Source: Ciona savignyi (Eukaryota; Chordata; Ascidiacea; Phlebobranchia; Cionidae). From it: a DNA stretch of 64,000 nucleotides. Location: positions 635,081-699,080 of the forward strand of contig CH003228.1 of the NCBI GenBank assembly GCA_000149265.1. The letters run 5' to 3'. Both the position numbers and the translations under genes were made by a program. This document shows positions 53,075-64,000 of this stretch, piece after piece. Under the pieces are notes generated by a model. The model did no database searches and was not told where the DNA came from. It saw only the letters and a list, made by a program, of their open reading frames with translations. Numbering within the stretch: the first letter of the stretch is position 1; every line of letters begins with the position of its first letter.

Positions 53075-56000
53075 ATGTATATTGTGATTTTCGCTCTGCT
53101 AGTACTAGCTTCAGTTAACGCAAAGCCGAGTGCTGGTACATGTGCACTAAGCAGCGGAAGTAACAGGTTATATCATTTTAAAAGACATGCAATGGCACTG
53201 GACAAAGCTGTTGTACGAAAGAAGGTAATTTTGTTGGTGTTTAACATTTGTTGTAATCGACATGCCTGCGTCGTAACAGCCGCATGTCGACGTGTCGCAA
53301 ATGTTCGGAAAAATGGTCTTTAAATAAAGTAAAAACTTTCAGGATTGCCTTATAAAAGTTGACGATTTGCACTGACTTTTACCGAAAATATCAAAATTGT
53401 TTTTGCTATATTTGCCTGAGATATTATATACGCAAGTCGAATTTAAGGACTGGGCCAGACATCCACATTTTAAGCAACATCGACGCGTGGCGAAGACAAG
53501 TAAAAATAAAAAATAAATTGGCATTAAAATAGAATAAAGTTTATTCTATATAAACCAGATTTATGGAACAGTTGATTACTTAAAACCGACATGCATGAAT
53601 CGTTGGAGAGGTTGAAGGCAAAAGTCAAGGATCTAAAAAATGTATATTTTTATCTATTTTTTTTTTATCTATCTTGTTTAAAAAAATTTTAATGGCAAAT
53701 ATATTATAATACAGTTTGGAAGAATAGCGACACGACTGCCCGCCATGCTGCCCAAAGTAAGATGGTTACTACACACTGAACGTGACAACTAACATAAACA
53801 TTATACAGTTCAACAGAAAACGACACACATCTCACAACCGCATCATGTGCATTATGCTCTTGAGGGGTAGGTAGAAACTATTGTTTAAAATATCTACCAA
53901 ATGTACGAAATTGTTAGATCGTATACTATACGTGCCTAATGGTAGAGAGGAAATTGCACGGTGTTAAATATGGTCAAGGCATGACGACATTTGTTGTTCA
54001 ACCCATTTTACCATTGGGTTTACGCAGGCACTGTAAGGTAACTACACTCGAACACACCTGACCATACAGCAGATTGTTTTAATATAAACAGCTTTGGTGC
54101 GTCGTCTTTTATCAGAATGAGTACAGTTTTAAAACTGGTCGCTGGCGATTCAGTTGTATCCCTGGACATGTAGCTTAGTAAATATTGACTGAACCCAGTC
54201 GATTACTAGATTCCACCTAAACTGAAGGGACGATTAAAACTATGTATAGACACACTTCAATATATCTCCGATAACTCGGCGGTTAGCAATAAGGCAATCT
54301 GATGTTTACCGACGTTAATATAATATTACTTTACGTATTCGCGAGGTAATTTGACAATAAAGTGCGTGTAACAACACCCACTGCGTTTAACTATTCACGA
54401 TAACAATACATGAATACCCTAAACCCTATTTCAACTTATACCCTATAAAGCACGAGCAGTAAGCTTACCAGACCAATCATGCATCGACAAGACCAATTAT
54501 ATAATACCGCTTAACCGTTAAATTTATTTGTTTTTATATCTTTTAACGTCCAATACCAATTCATTGTTTTTTCTTAAATTTTGTACATTCTAATAGTTTG
54601 CTGCAAATATCAGTATTGAGCAATTGAGCACATATTACACACAAGCTGCAACCACACTAAACATTTAATTTTCTTTGTCTGTAATATGTATGAGTGGTAA
54701 ACTACTCATAGCAGAATTGCTATTTTATAATTCCAGGCAAAATAATCGTCAATGAAATTGCTAAAAGAATTCAAAATAGTTTTGGACAACGGGACCCCTT
54801 GCTTAAGTTAACGACAGCAACTCTGGAATCGCTTATTACCGCTAACATTGCTACACTGCAAACAGTAAGTCGTTTGGCACAAATTAATTGCATATTCTGG
54901 TACTTTTACGTAACGGTTTTTGGGAAATACAAATTATGTGACCATTTTACTAAGTAATGGCGGTCGTTTAGTCAGAGTTATTTTAAACAAAAAGCTTCAT
55001 TAAACCAGGTAAACTGGTTATGTAATACGTATCTTAAAAGTATTAACCACAATCCCACTTATTATCTTTCACTGCAACAGTCTATAACAGGGATCGGAAA
55101 CCTTTTGAACGCAATGTGCCATTTTATAATTATTATTATAATAGAAGCAATTTCAACCAATAACGAAACCGAAATCTGTTGTCCAGGATTCTTAAAAAAA
55201 TACGACGTATAATTTAAGTCTTTTAAACGAGGCCGTTAAGGTAATTATGTAAAATTTAGGCAGACAAGTTGTTTTTTTAAAACCAATCAAATAAAAGCTA
55301 TCAGCAGGCAAATATTTTATTTAACTTATTAAGCGTCTTCGACCAAACATTCACCAATAACAGTAAGTATATCCCGCAATTCTTTAACTAATTAATGGTT
55401 AATGATGTTACCAAACAATATTAAGAAAATAACACTGTTGATTTTGTGAAGCTAAAGCAAATTGAGTTTGCACATAAAGTTTGAAATATAGTTTTTGCTT
55501 GCCCTCAAATGACGTGGCGCGTGACAATGATTGCGGACTCTTGGTTCATATAATACCTTGGTGAAACGGCCCAAGTTGGTGGCGTTTTGAAAGCCTGCAA
55601 TTTATAAAAAGCATACTTTAAGTCCACAAACATACAGTATTTTAAATATTATTAATCCACTTTAAAATTTCCTTGTATTCTCTAATTACAAAAAAATTTG
55701 CGCCCTGGGGTATTTAAAGTGTATTGCATAATGGATTTACTAACGGTTTATACAATATTTGTTTATTTTTTATATGGCTTTGTCTAACCAAAATTTTTTT
55801 TTCATAATGCCCTGTTTACCCAAAAAAAACATGGCAAAATATTTATATATTCAACAGAATTTATCACACCAACATTTTTAATAACTAATTTTAAGAACGA
55901 TATATAGTCATAGTCAATAATATAAAAATAAGTTAGCTACCAAAGCATTGTTTTAATGATGCATTTTACCATATTTTATATAGCTAGGCGCAAAACACTG

Positions 56001-56721
56001 GTTCACAAACTTTGTTTTAAACTCCTCTATAAATTGTCAACGTCAGTTTGTATTGGGTTTGGAAATGTATAAATCAGTTATAAACAATATTAATACTATA
56101 TCTAAATGTATATCAACGGTACAAATAGTTTACATAATACAATAAGAGTTTAACAGACCAAGCTTTAATTAAAATAAATTTACCAAATGTTAAAACAAAA
56201 TCGCAACTCTGCTTTTGGCACCTGCTGGCCAACATTTTGTGCTAACTAACATGTACGTCTTCCCTTTAGTTAAGCGTAAACATGGTAAATATTATTATTC
56301 GTGTTAATAGGTTTAAATGCACTAAGAAGTTTGTAAAAATTCTAAACAAAAAATAAATCCTGCTTTTGAGGACGTGAAATAGAATTAAAAAAAAAAATTA
56401 ACAAGTTTAATGTTAAACCCGATAAATTTCGTAAAATGGCGTGAATAAATTTTTATTCTCGTTTCAGTAATATTTAGTAATAGTTTTCTGAATAAGCTGT
56501 AACAATAAGTAGTTTCAAAAGGTAGTTTACACACTTGTCATTTTGCTCTACAGTGTTCTTTCACGCAAGTTGCGCAATCTGAAGAATTTGACATTTGCCT
56601 TGAGCATGCCAGTGGTTACATAGTTAGCTTGTCTCGATTACTGGAGTATAACTGCGATAGATGGGAACTTATGTTCAGAAGAACTGAATTCCAATTCCAG
56701 CGATCGTTGACCATGTGTTAA
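53075..56721 (+). CDS. Candidate class II helical cytokine (interferon-lambda/IL-10-like), five exons
   Basis: Exons: 53075-53224, 53343-53357, 53559-53610, 54737-54864, 56554-56721. They join in phases 0, 0, 1, 0 and total 513 bases, 170 residues. The protein has a signal peptide (MYIVIFALLVLASVNA) then a mostly helical body with seven cysteines. Helix A reads FKRHAMALDKAVVRKKDC; type III interferons have a closely similar FKR-A-x-x-AL...K-C helix. Exon 4 has DPLLKL and ends LITANIATLQT, next to a Cys that opens exon 5, like the interferon-lambda helix D ending in L-x-x-C. Exon 5 has DICLEHAS and SRLLEYNC, comparable to CLEAS and FRLLT of the interferon-lambda last exon. Length, secretion, five exons and cysteine placement fit class II cytokines; intron 3 is phase 1, unlike the usual phase 0. 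The 15-base exon 2 is the weakest part. Secreted helical protein: confident. Cytokine identity: inferred. Confidence 0.6.
54100..54405 (+). repeat. Degenerate SINE-like repeat in intron 3 of the cytokine-like gene
   Basis: Recognised by AAACTGGTCGCTGGCGATTC, GTTGTATCCCTGGACATG, ATTGACTGAACCCAGTCGATTA and GCGAGGTAATTTGAC. The tail is eroded. Confidence 0.5.
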
Positions 56722-57955
56722 CCGCATTCAAGATATATCTAATTCTAGATCAAAACGATTGTTTTAAACTTTGATAAATTTCGCCGTTTATCTGTTTGTA
56801 CATATAAAGTATATTGTGTTTATGATATTTTTGCAAAGTGTTTTTAATTTTTTTATTTTCCTTTTATGTCGTTAAATTTAAATATTTAAAGTCAAATTTT
56901 TACTATCGCCGAATTTTAATTAATGCGTGTTTTTGTTTATTTGATTGTCTGCTTTTCTGACATTTTTTTTAACTTTGTTCTTTAGTAATGCTGTATTCAG
57001 ACATTACTGAGTATAGTACAACTACACTTGTTAACAGTTGGAGTTGCAGAAAAGCGCACAAGGAGCGGGTGTGTTTTGATAGCTGATTTTACGGTTGTGT
57101 CGTAAATCCATAAAATTGACTGAAATTGCGCGAAATTGATCAATTACGGGATATCAGTTAAATTGGTTATTTATTCCTATATATCATAACAATAAATCTA
57201 CTTACTAATATTTTTTATTTTTTTTATTTTTTGTGGATTATTTAATTGCCTACATTTTTGACATGTTTTGTTAAATCTGGTAAAATTCGTATATTTTGGC
57301 ATGCGTAGTGGAGTACAACCTAGCCTACCATACTTAAAAGATCAAATATATTTACGAAGCTCCTAAATACCAGATCAAACCGGTTGTTATACTTAGCCAG
57401 GTCACATACTTTTAAACTTATATTTGTGTTGTTCGCTTCTTTGTTTTGGGCCATTATAGGCGCCTTAACACTAGTTCAGTTCACTTTTATTGATTCGGAC
57501 TTCGTTACGATTCTGAAAAAATAAACTGCTCAAACCAGACTCTTAGCTTGATAGATATTTTTTGCTTCTCTTTACAAATCTTTATGTATCGTTTGCCGCT
57601 ACGCTTTCAATGATTGATTTAAAGTATATTTGTATTTCATGCACAGTGTGTCATGTAGGCTAAAATGGGATCACCGTACCAACACTCGCAGTATAAAACA
57701 AACAAAATGCAACAATAATTAATTAAGTTGCACTTAACATGCAGCACATATATTAATATTCGTTCGTTCGGTTATCTCAATGAAAATGTAGTCAGTGTGC
57801 GGTAATGTTTAGTATTCAGTATTAAAAATGTTCAAAAGCGAAAAAACATATATATCGGAAATTGTGTACAAAATTAAATTATTTTGCAATACCTAAAAAT
57901 AGCAATTAGATTATTAAATAAGTTATTTTGGATTATAGTTTACAGAAGTACAAAA
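56722..57955. other. Intergenic region between cytokine-like gene and GON-WSC-EGF gene
   Basis: About 1.2 kb of AT-rich DNA with no coding exon. It should hold the 3' end of the cytokine-like gene and the promoter of the next gene. An acceptor (ATTATAGTTTACAG) ends 12 bases before the ATG at 57956. Confidence 0.5.
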
Positions 57956-60900
57956 ATGCGTGTTGCGTTGCTCTTTGTGATAACCTTAACCAGTCAGCTA
58001 ACTCGGTTAAAGGCAGTCAAAATGTTTGAAACTTGCCAAGATATAAAAGAAAATACTAGCCCCGACCTGTTGGATGAGCTGGTTGACGGATTTTATTTCG
58101 TCAAGCTCCGGAGCGGAGTCGGTGTACAAGTTTACTGTACCGGCATGACGGCAGGCTCGTCTGCAGCACCGCAGACGTTTCTGCACCTTCCTGCTGGAAG
58201 GAGTTCAAACTACGGCGAAGTATATAGATATGTAGGTGAGATCGGTTTCTAATATAAAAATGACAATAGGACAGAACTTGTGGTTTTTCAAATAGTATCC
58301 TGAAAATTAACTAATTATTAACAAAATAACAAACAATTTTAGAATTTTATATTGCGTCCTTAAAGTCATCCATTATATAATTTCGGCTATGACGTAACAC
58401 TTGTCCTTAAACATTAAAACATAAACCCCGAACATGCTGTACTTCTGTAGACCATGTGGAGCCAAAATGTGCCCAAATCACAACATACTCATATTGCAGT
58501 CGGGTAATTGGAGCTATTACAGTGTGTTGTATAAATAAATGGACGTCAGTTTACTTTTAGTACAACTCATAAATTCACGGAGTCTGGACAGCTAAGAATA
58601 AATTACATAACTGGAAAAGTAAAGCGACATGCGCAAGCTTTGACTTTTCGCTCATTTGCTACCCACTTTAAAGACAAACGTTTCAACAAATAATTTTCAA
58701 AAGTTTTAACCCATTTTGACCATGTTTGTTAACAACACACAAACACCGCGCCAACCTAGGGACATTTTGTAAACCGGCATGATGGTTTCTAGTCCTTCAA
58801 CAATAATCACAAACCGGATTTTTAAATATGGCCAAACGCACATTAAACATTTTATTGCCACGTAAAAAGGTTCTGATCAGTCGTGCACATTGGAAGAAGC
58901 GCCCGAACAGGAGTATTCTTACTACGGAAGAACTGAATACGAAAAAGTTCTCTTTGATCCGAGGAACAGGATCATAATCAATACGGATGCAACATTTGGT
59001 ACAACCGAGGCAGGAAATCCTGTGCAGTGCGTCCAGCCTTGTCTTTGTAGTTTGATACTTGTATAATGGGAAGTCTGTTTTAGCTACGCAGATGCTGGCG
59101 ACATGCATTCCTACTCTCCAAGCTGCAAGCCATTCGGCAAATTCTCTATCGACCTTACTGGAACCCCATGGACTATTCATAAGGAGATGTCATGGAAATG
59201 GGAAGGCTCCTTCGCAAACGGAGATAACTCTATGGGATCTGCGATTTTGGACAGCAAAGGTGTGTTATTGCATTTATTCCAATCGGGTGTGTTTGCTCTT
59301 TGTTATTTACAAATCGTTTTTTTTTTATAAATTGACCCCGATCGTTACAGCTTACCTTGGCTGCTATATTGATCAATCTGGTCGCGACCTCCCCGAAGCT
59401 AATTGGAAGGACAGCAGCGTCTATTCTGAAACTTGTAGAAAGCATTGCGCTGACAACGACTTTGAATACGCTGGCACGCAAGTACAATATGATAGAATAC
59501 TGGTTACTCTCAAATTTTGGCAAACTGAAAATACTGCTGTTTTATAGTACGCTGACGAATGCTGGTGTGGCCATAGCTACGGTAATTTTGGGAAAGCAGA
59601 CGAGAAAGATTGCAGCATGCCTTGCTCTGGAAATACAAATGAAATGTGCGGTGGTTCATGGCGAAATTCAGTATACAAAACTGGTATATATAATATATGA
59701 CTATTTTAGTAATCTTAGGTATAGTGTACAGGAGCCCATGTATATGTAGTGACGTGTTGCACGTTGATATATTTAAGGTCTACTGTAGTAAAAGAAAATA
59801 TATTTCAGTTGTTTTGGTGATTTCGATTTTTCTATGTACCAACCATCCTGCATTTCTTTTCGTAGGGGCGACTCAGCGGAGAGAGGGTTCGTGCGGCGGA
59901 TTCCCGGGTTACTGCCACCCTTGGTTAAACAATAAAGAGCAGTTGAAAGTGGACATGTACGAAGACCACCCGTGTATAGTCCGAACGCCATGTTACAACT
60001 CGGGTATTTGTGTTGCGACTGACGTGGACCAATTCACATGCATTTGTCACCAAGGTTATGCCGGAACGTACTGTGAAGTAATGGAAGGTGCGTGACATAA
60101 CAACAGCACTGCGTCATGAAATAAGTGGTTTAATAGAGATGGTACAATAATAATATTTTTTTAACTTGCAATTAGCAGTATAGGCGCTTTGTGTTGATGT
60201 AGAGTCCATTCTATTCTCCCTGTGCTTTGTTATTATAAAAGCAATTACTACTTATTACATACATTGAACTGTTATAAACAAACAAACAAATGTGCGGCAC
60301 TACCAACTGATAAATGCAATCAGTTTGGCTAAGTTTAGCGTTGGTGTAACCTGGCACAGGCAAAAGAAAACTACTTACTGTAGCATGTACAAGTTCGTTA
60401 ATCAAACTGATTTTCAGAGCCGGTACGGTTGAACAGCGGCTACACCGCAACAAACGATGACGCCAACGCCTACGTGTCTTGTCCAGCGGGAATGGCCGGC
60501 ATCAAATGTGAATGCGTCGATAAGAATTGTGACGGAGCGTGGTTTGAGAAGGATGAATGCGAGGTCACCAATTCGGGATTGGGGACACAAGTCCGAGTAA
60601 GAAAAGCATCCATGTATGAAGTTTTGACTACCGATTGCCTGTTAAAAATTATGAAGTTTTATGGAGTAGTCCGTACATTAGAATACCGATTGCATGTTAA
60701 TATTTTGTTTACCGAGTAATACTCAGTTTTCCGACTTAATTTGATTTTGTTTTCCACAGGGTGTTATCACATGTTTGCAGTACGACCCAACGTACCAAAG
60801 GTTTATTAACGTGGAGAGCATGGACATGAAAAATCCTACAGCGCAATGTCCAGACGGGGCTTACATGACGGGTTGTGCTGCTTTAGATTGGTAAAACATT

Positions 60901-61699
60901 TTAAAAACACCTGCCATTCTTATTATTTATTTATCTTAATTTGTAATAATTCGTTAAAACATTCATTCAATTATTGGCTGTTTCTTCGTAATGTAACAAT
61001 CAAACACTAAAGACCGCTGGCAACGCCTCCATGTCTTTCTTTCTCTTGGTGATAATAGTGAACGGTTCAATATATTTCATACGCAAATAATAACAAGTGC
61101 AATGGTTTTCTGTGTTTAATGCGCATGCTTCAATCGTTATAGTATTCTTTAATGTTTTGGTAAAATGTAAACAGATAAGTGAACAGGTGGCATCAGCAAG
61201 TTACATACGGAAGGGGGGTTATAGACAACAGCACGACTCCGGCCACTTGCAAGCAGGACTACTGTAAATCGACTTCAAACGGCTGCAAAGTTCAAGCCCG
61301 GTGTTTGTGTAAGTATTCATCGATAGCTATGGGAAATTAACGTAATTGATTTTCCGTAATTGACATTGCTACCACCAAACACAATTTTACTTCCCACGCC
61401 GACTAATGTTTATAGGATTAAGGGTTGGGTCGTTGGTAAAGACAATCCGAGTCAAGAAAAAGGTCGAACCTGAGTTCCGGTTCATCCGAACATCAATTTT
61501 ACTTAAACAGTATCCTTATCGGTGTGCTTTACATCAATAGCATAGGATAAAAGGCTTCTGTTGTATTTTAGTATCTGATTGCCGGTGTAAAAACGGAGGC
61601 ACTTGTGTTCACATATCGGGACAGTGTTCGTGCCCAGATGGCTTCTATGGCACGCGGTGTGAGAGTTTCGACTATTGCGCATTTTATGAAGACACGTAA
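57956..61699 (+). CDS. Secreted GON-WSC-EGF multidomain protein, ten exons
   Basis: Exons: 57956-58235, 58870-59026, 59084-59259, 59351-59481, 59548-59683, 59866-60087, 60418-60596, 60760-60890, 61187-61308, 61572 onward. Phases agree; about 553 residues if translation stops at TAA 61697-61699. Signal peptide [20 protein letters not shown]. Exons 1-3 form a GON domain ([61 protein letters not shown]), known mainly from ADAMTS9/20. Exons 4-5 form a complete WSC domain ([45 protein letters not shown]), a putative carbohydrate-binding fold. Exon 6 ends in an EGF repeat ([23 protein letters not shown]), exons 7-9 are Cys-rich, exon 10 has a second EGF repeat ([20 protein letters not shown]). The TAA overlaps a good donor (AC|GTAAGT), so the gene may run on. 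AATAAA near 61950 supports ending here. Confidence 0.8.
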
Positions 61700-62282
61700 G
61701 TGTTTTGTTGTTGTAAGTTTATTTTTTTGTATTCTTTCATGCTCATTTGTGTAATCGGCCTATATTCTGATTGCGCTACCCCAGACAGCTATATTAAAGC
61801 ACCTTCCCTTCTGTGACCAAATGTCTCCATAATTTGTACTATGCATTGCATCAAATGTCATTTTAGCCATTTAGAAAGTATAAATATATGATGGGAAAAT
61901 TGTGCGACCTCGTACATTTTTTTGTAATATATTTTTTTACTGTTTATTTAATAAAGCTTTAACGAATGACACGAACTCAAACAAATTTATCGTTTGTATA
62001 TATCTTCGATCTGATAAGGTTCATTTTTGGCAATCATTAGTTTCTATACATCATTGTATTCGGTAACCACAATCCGATTAAGGTGCACGATTGGCGGGGA
62101 TTGGTTTCTATATATAATTTAAAGTAGTAACCACAAACCGATAATATCGCCTCGGGCCACTTATACCTTATGTTTTTTGTTGGAAACGCCCCCTGATCAA
62201 CAGAACAATTCGAGTTAAATTGAATCATTTTCTCTTAATTGTTACGCTTTAGTTTTGTTCGCTCCTTCATTACATTAAAAAT
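61700..62282. other. 3' flank of the GON-WSC-EGF gene
   Basis: AT-rich, with AATAAA near 61950 likely ending the upstream gene. A word (GGTAACCACAATCCGAT / AGTAACCACAAACCGAT) recurs at about 62060 and 62127, a short local duplication. No coding exon seen. Confidence 0.45.
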
Positions 62283-63849
62283 TACGGTGGCCCATTAAGG
62301 GCAATCCTGAATTTTATGTCAGTTTCCAAATATATTTTCTAATCGACAAAAAATATTTTCAATTCGACAAAAATATATTCAAATCGACAAAAATATTTTC
62401 AAATCGACAAAAATATTTTCAAATCGACAAAGCTATTTCGCCAATCAGCAAATCTTTTTTGCAGCTAATCGGCAAAACTCTTTTGCAAATAGACAAAGCT
62501 CTTTTGCCGATCCGCAAATCTTTTTTTGCAGCCAATCGACAAAACTATTTTGTCAACAATCGGCAAAACTATTTTGTCAATCGACAAAACTTTTTCAGGA
62601 ACCGCACGTCTTTTATTTACTGTCGACAAATGTATTTTCGAGTCGACAAATGTATTTTTGAGCCGGCAAAGGTAATTTTGACTAGGTTCAAGCAACTGCC
62701 GTTAAAATCTTCACAAGGTTTGTCTAATGACGCAACCGACTTGTTTTACAGCGGTTGGTTTCTATCGGTCACCTTTCGGGTTACGGTCCTGCGCGCCATT
62801 ACCAAGCCAACCGTCTGGCGACTAGGCTTCGAATTTATTTAACAATATTTTTTTTGTAAAGTTAATATCATACTAATAATGCACATGTATTATAAAGCTA
62901 AGCTACCCAACCGTCCAACTTCTACCAGGCCGAAAATCAAATGGGGAGAGAATTAAACGATAGTAGCAAAAAATAAAGGATATAATCGTTCTGCATGAAC
63001 CAAAGAGATTTTAGCATCGTAAAAACTGTGGCAGTTCGGATTGGCTGTAAGCTCGAACCAATGGCCATACAGCCAATCAGAACTCCCACAGTTTTTACTA
63101 TGAACTTGCTTAATATATTTTTTTGCTATTGTTCGCTGAAAACACAATAAATAAAAATCAAACTGGTTTATTTTTGACACACTGTCAAACTCTACTGCAG
63201 TCAATCAAACTAGCATGTCACTGCAATAGCATATATAGTAATTACCCTCCAATATCAAAGATTGAAAATAGTTATTAAATATACTTTATACATAACATAA
63301 AGGCTTTATACATACCATAACCCAAACCCATACAGGTAGGCCTAACAGCAGTTAGAAAACCAAATTATTAAGCTAAGCCAAGTTGCCCAGACGGTTGGCT
63401 TAGTGATGGCGCGCAGAACCGTTAGCCGAAAGGTGACCGATAGAAAACAGCCGCTGTAAGTAACATATCGGTTGTGTCCTTTGACAAATCCCTTGAATAA
63501 GACATTTAACGGCAGTTGCTTGAACCTAATCGAAATTACTTTTGCCGGATCGAAAATATATTTTTCGACTCGAAAATACATTTGTCGACAGTGAATAAAA
63601 GATTTGCGGTTCCTAAAAAAGTTAGTCGATTGAAAAATAGTTTTGCCGATTGGCTGCATAAAAAAAATGTGAATTGGCGAAATAGTTTTATCAATTTGCA
63701 AAAGAGTTTTATCGATTGGCTACCAAAAAAAGATTTGCGGATCGGCGAAATATTTTTGTCGATTTGAAAACATTTTTGGCGATTATAAATTATAAATAAG
63801 TTTTGTAGACTAAAATAAAGTTTCAGGGTTGCCCTTATTGGCCACCGTA
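62283..63849. mobile_element. Inverted-repeat element with CGAC-type subterminal repeats
   Basis: The ends are inverted: ACGGTGGCCCATTAAGGGCA at 62283 and the complement of a very similar sequence ending at 63849. Each arm (about 62283-62830 and 63370-63849) has, from outside in, the terminal segment, a block of about 10-15 irregularly spaced copies of AATCGACAAAA and variants at roughly 20-base spacing, then a tRNA/SINE-like segment (GCTTAGTGATGGCGCGCAGA, GTTGTGTCC). The middle has a separate short hairpin. Open frames over the arms are repeat translation. Either a foldback transposon or two SINE-derived copies head to head. Confidence 0.65.
63015..63103. repeat. Short hairpin in the centre of the inverted-repeat element
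   Basis: Arms of about 34 bases containing GTAAAAACTGTGGCAGTTC and its near complement, around a loop of about 18 bases. They carry ATTGGCTG/CAGCCAAT words (CCAAT boxes). Possibly an independent small insertion. Confidence 0.5.
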
Positions 63850-63927
63850 AAAAATGAATGGTTTATTTATTTTAAGTTAATAATTTTGCGCTTTGGTTTG
63901 GGACGAGTTCTGCATTTAAAAGTGAAC

Positions 63928-64000
63928 ATGTAAGGATGGGATAAGATATTCATGTTTATCCCCATTAATAAGAAAACCAAGGGGGTTAAAAAGCTAGCGA
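63928..64000 (-). repeat. SINE-like repeat, reverse orientation, cut by window end
   Basis: Begins with GGATGGGATAAGATATTCAT (complement of the TATCC tail) and continues GTTTATCCCCATTAATAAG then AAAACCAAGGGGGTTAA, the reverse of the family 3' region. The head is outside the window. Confidence 0.6.

Noticed and set aside
58797-59180. 127-codon minus-strand frame
   Set aside because: It is the antisense shadow of GON-domain exons 2 and 3.
62459-62842. 127-codon plus-strand frame with repeated RQN(Y/F)F units
   Set aside because: It is a translation of the CGACAAAA-type DNA repeats in the inverted-repeat arm; the period is in the DNA and frames shift between copies.
63342-63767. Open frames on both strands near the window end
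   Set aside because: They are translations of the right arm of the same element.

Overview
The window looks like part of an ascidian tunicate genome, probably Ciona or a close relative. This is inferred from AT-rich DNA with short introns, chordate-type orthologues, tRNA-derived short repeats, and splice acceptors lying just upstream of most start codons, as expected where spliced-leader trans-splicing is common. Gene models were built by hand from splice sites, reading phase and family similarity. For PGD, UTP3, CASK and XPNPEP2 the exon lengths sum to an exact codon number.

Layout. 1-405: 3' end of an unidentified plus-strand gene. 1501-9187 (minus): 6-phosphogluconate dehydrogenase, 13 coding exons. 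9973-16689 (minus): UTP3/SAS10, an rRNA-processing protein, whose largest intron holds a 2.3 kb transposon with about 580 bp inverted terminal repeats, TTAA duplications and a THAP-only reading frame. 17185-19089 (minus): transketolase in one uninterrupted coding exon. 21249-21395 (minus): a 48-residue tail-anchored microprotein. 22585-40257 (minus): CASK, the CaMK-L27-PDZ-SH3-GuK scaffold, 24 coding exons, with an uncharacterised gene nested in an intron (29374-30173) and a 374 bp assembly gap.

43337-49676 (plus): a GPI-anchored aminopeptidase P (XPNPEP2-like), 17 exons, all five metal ligands in place. 50159-52215 (plus): small basic, cysteine-containing orphan frames. 53075-56721 (plus): a five-exon gene for a 170-residue secreted protein that resembles a class II helical cytokine (interferon-lambda/IL-10 type); this is the most notable item. 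57956-61699 (plus): a secreted multidomain protein with an unusual GON-WSC-EGF order. The last 2 kb holds a large inverted repeat whose arms carry a roughly 20 bp subterminal repeat.

PGD and transketolase belong to the oxidative and non-oxidative arms of the pentose phosphate pathway and lie within 18 kb on one strand. The gaps between the minus-strand genes (about 500-800 bp) look too long for a tunicate operon. The plus-strand genes from 43 kb on are mostly secreted or cell-surface proteins. A tRNA-derived repeat family with a TATCC-type tail recurs at least nine times.
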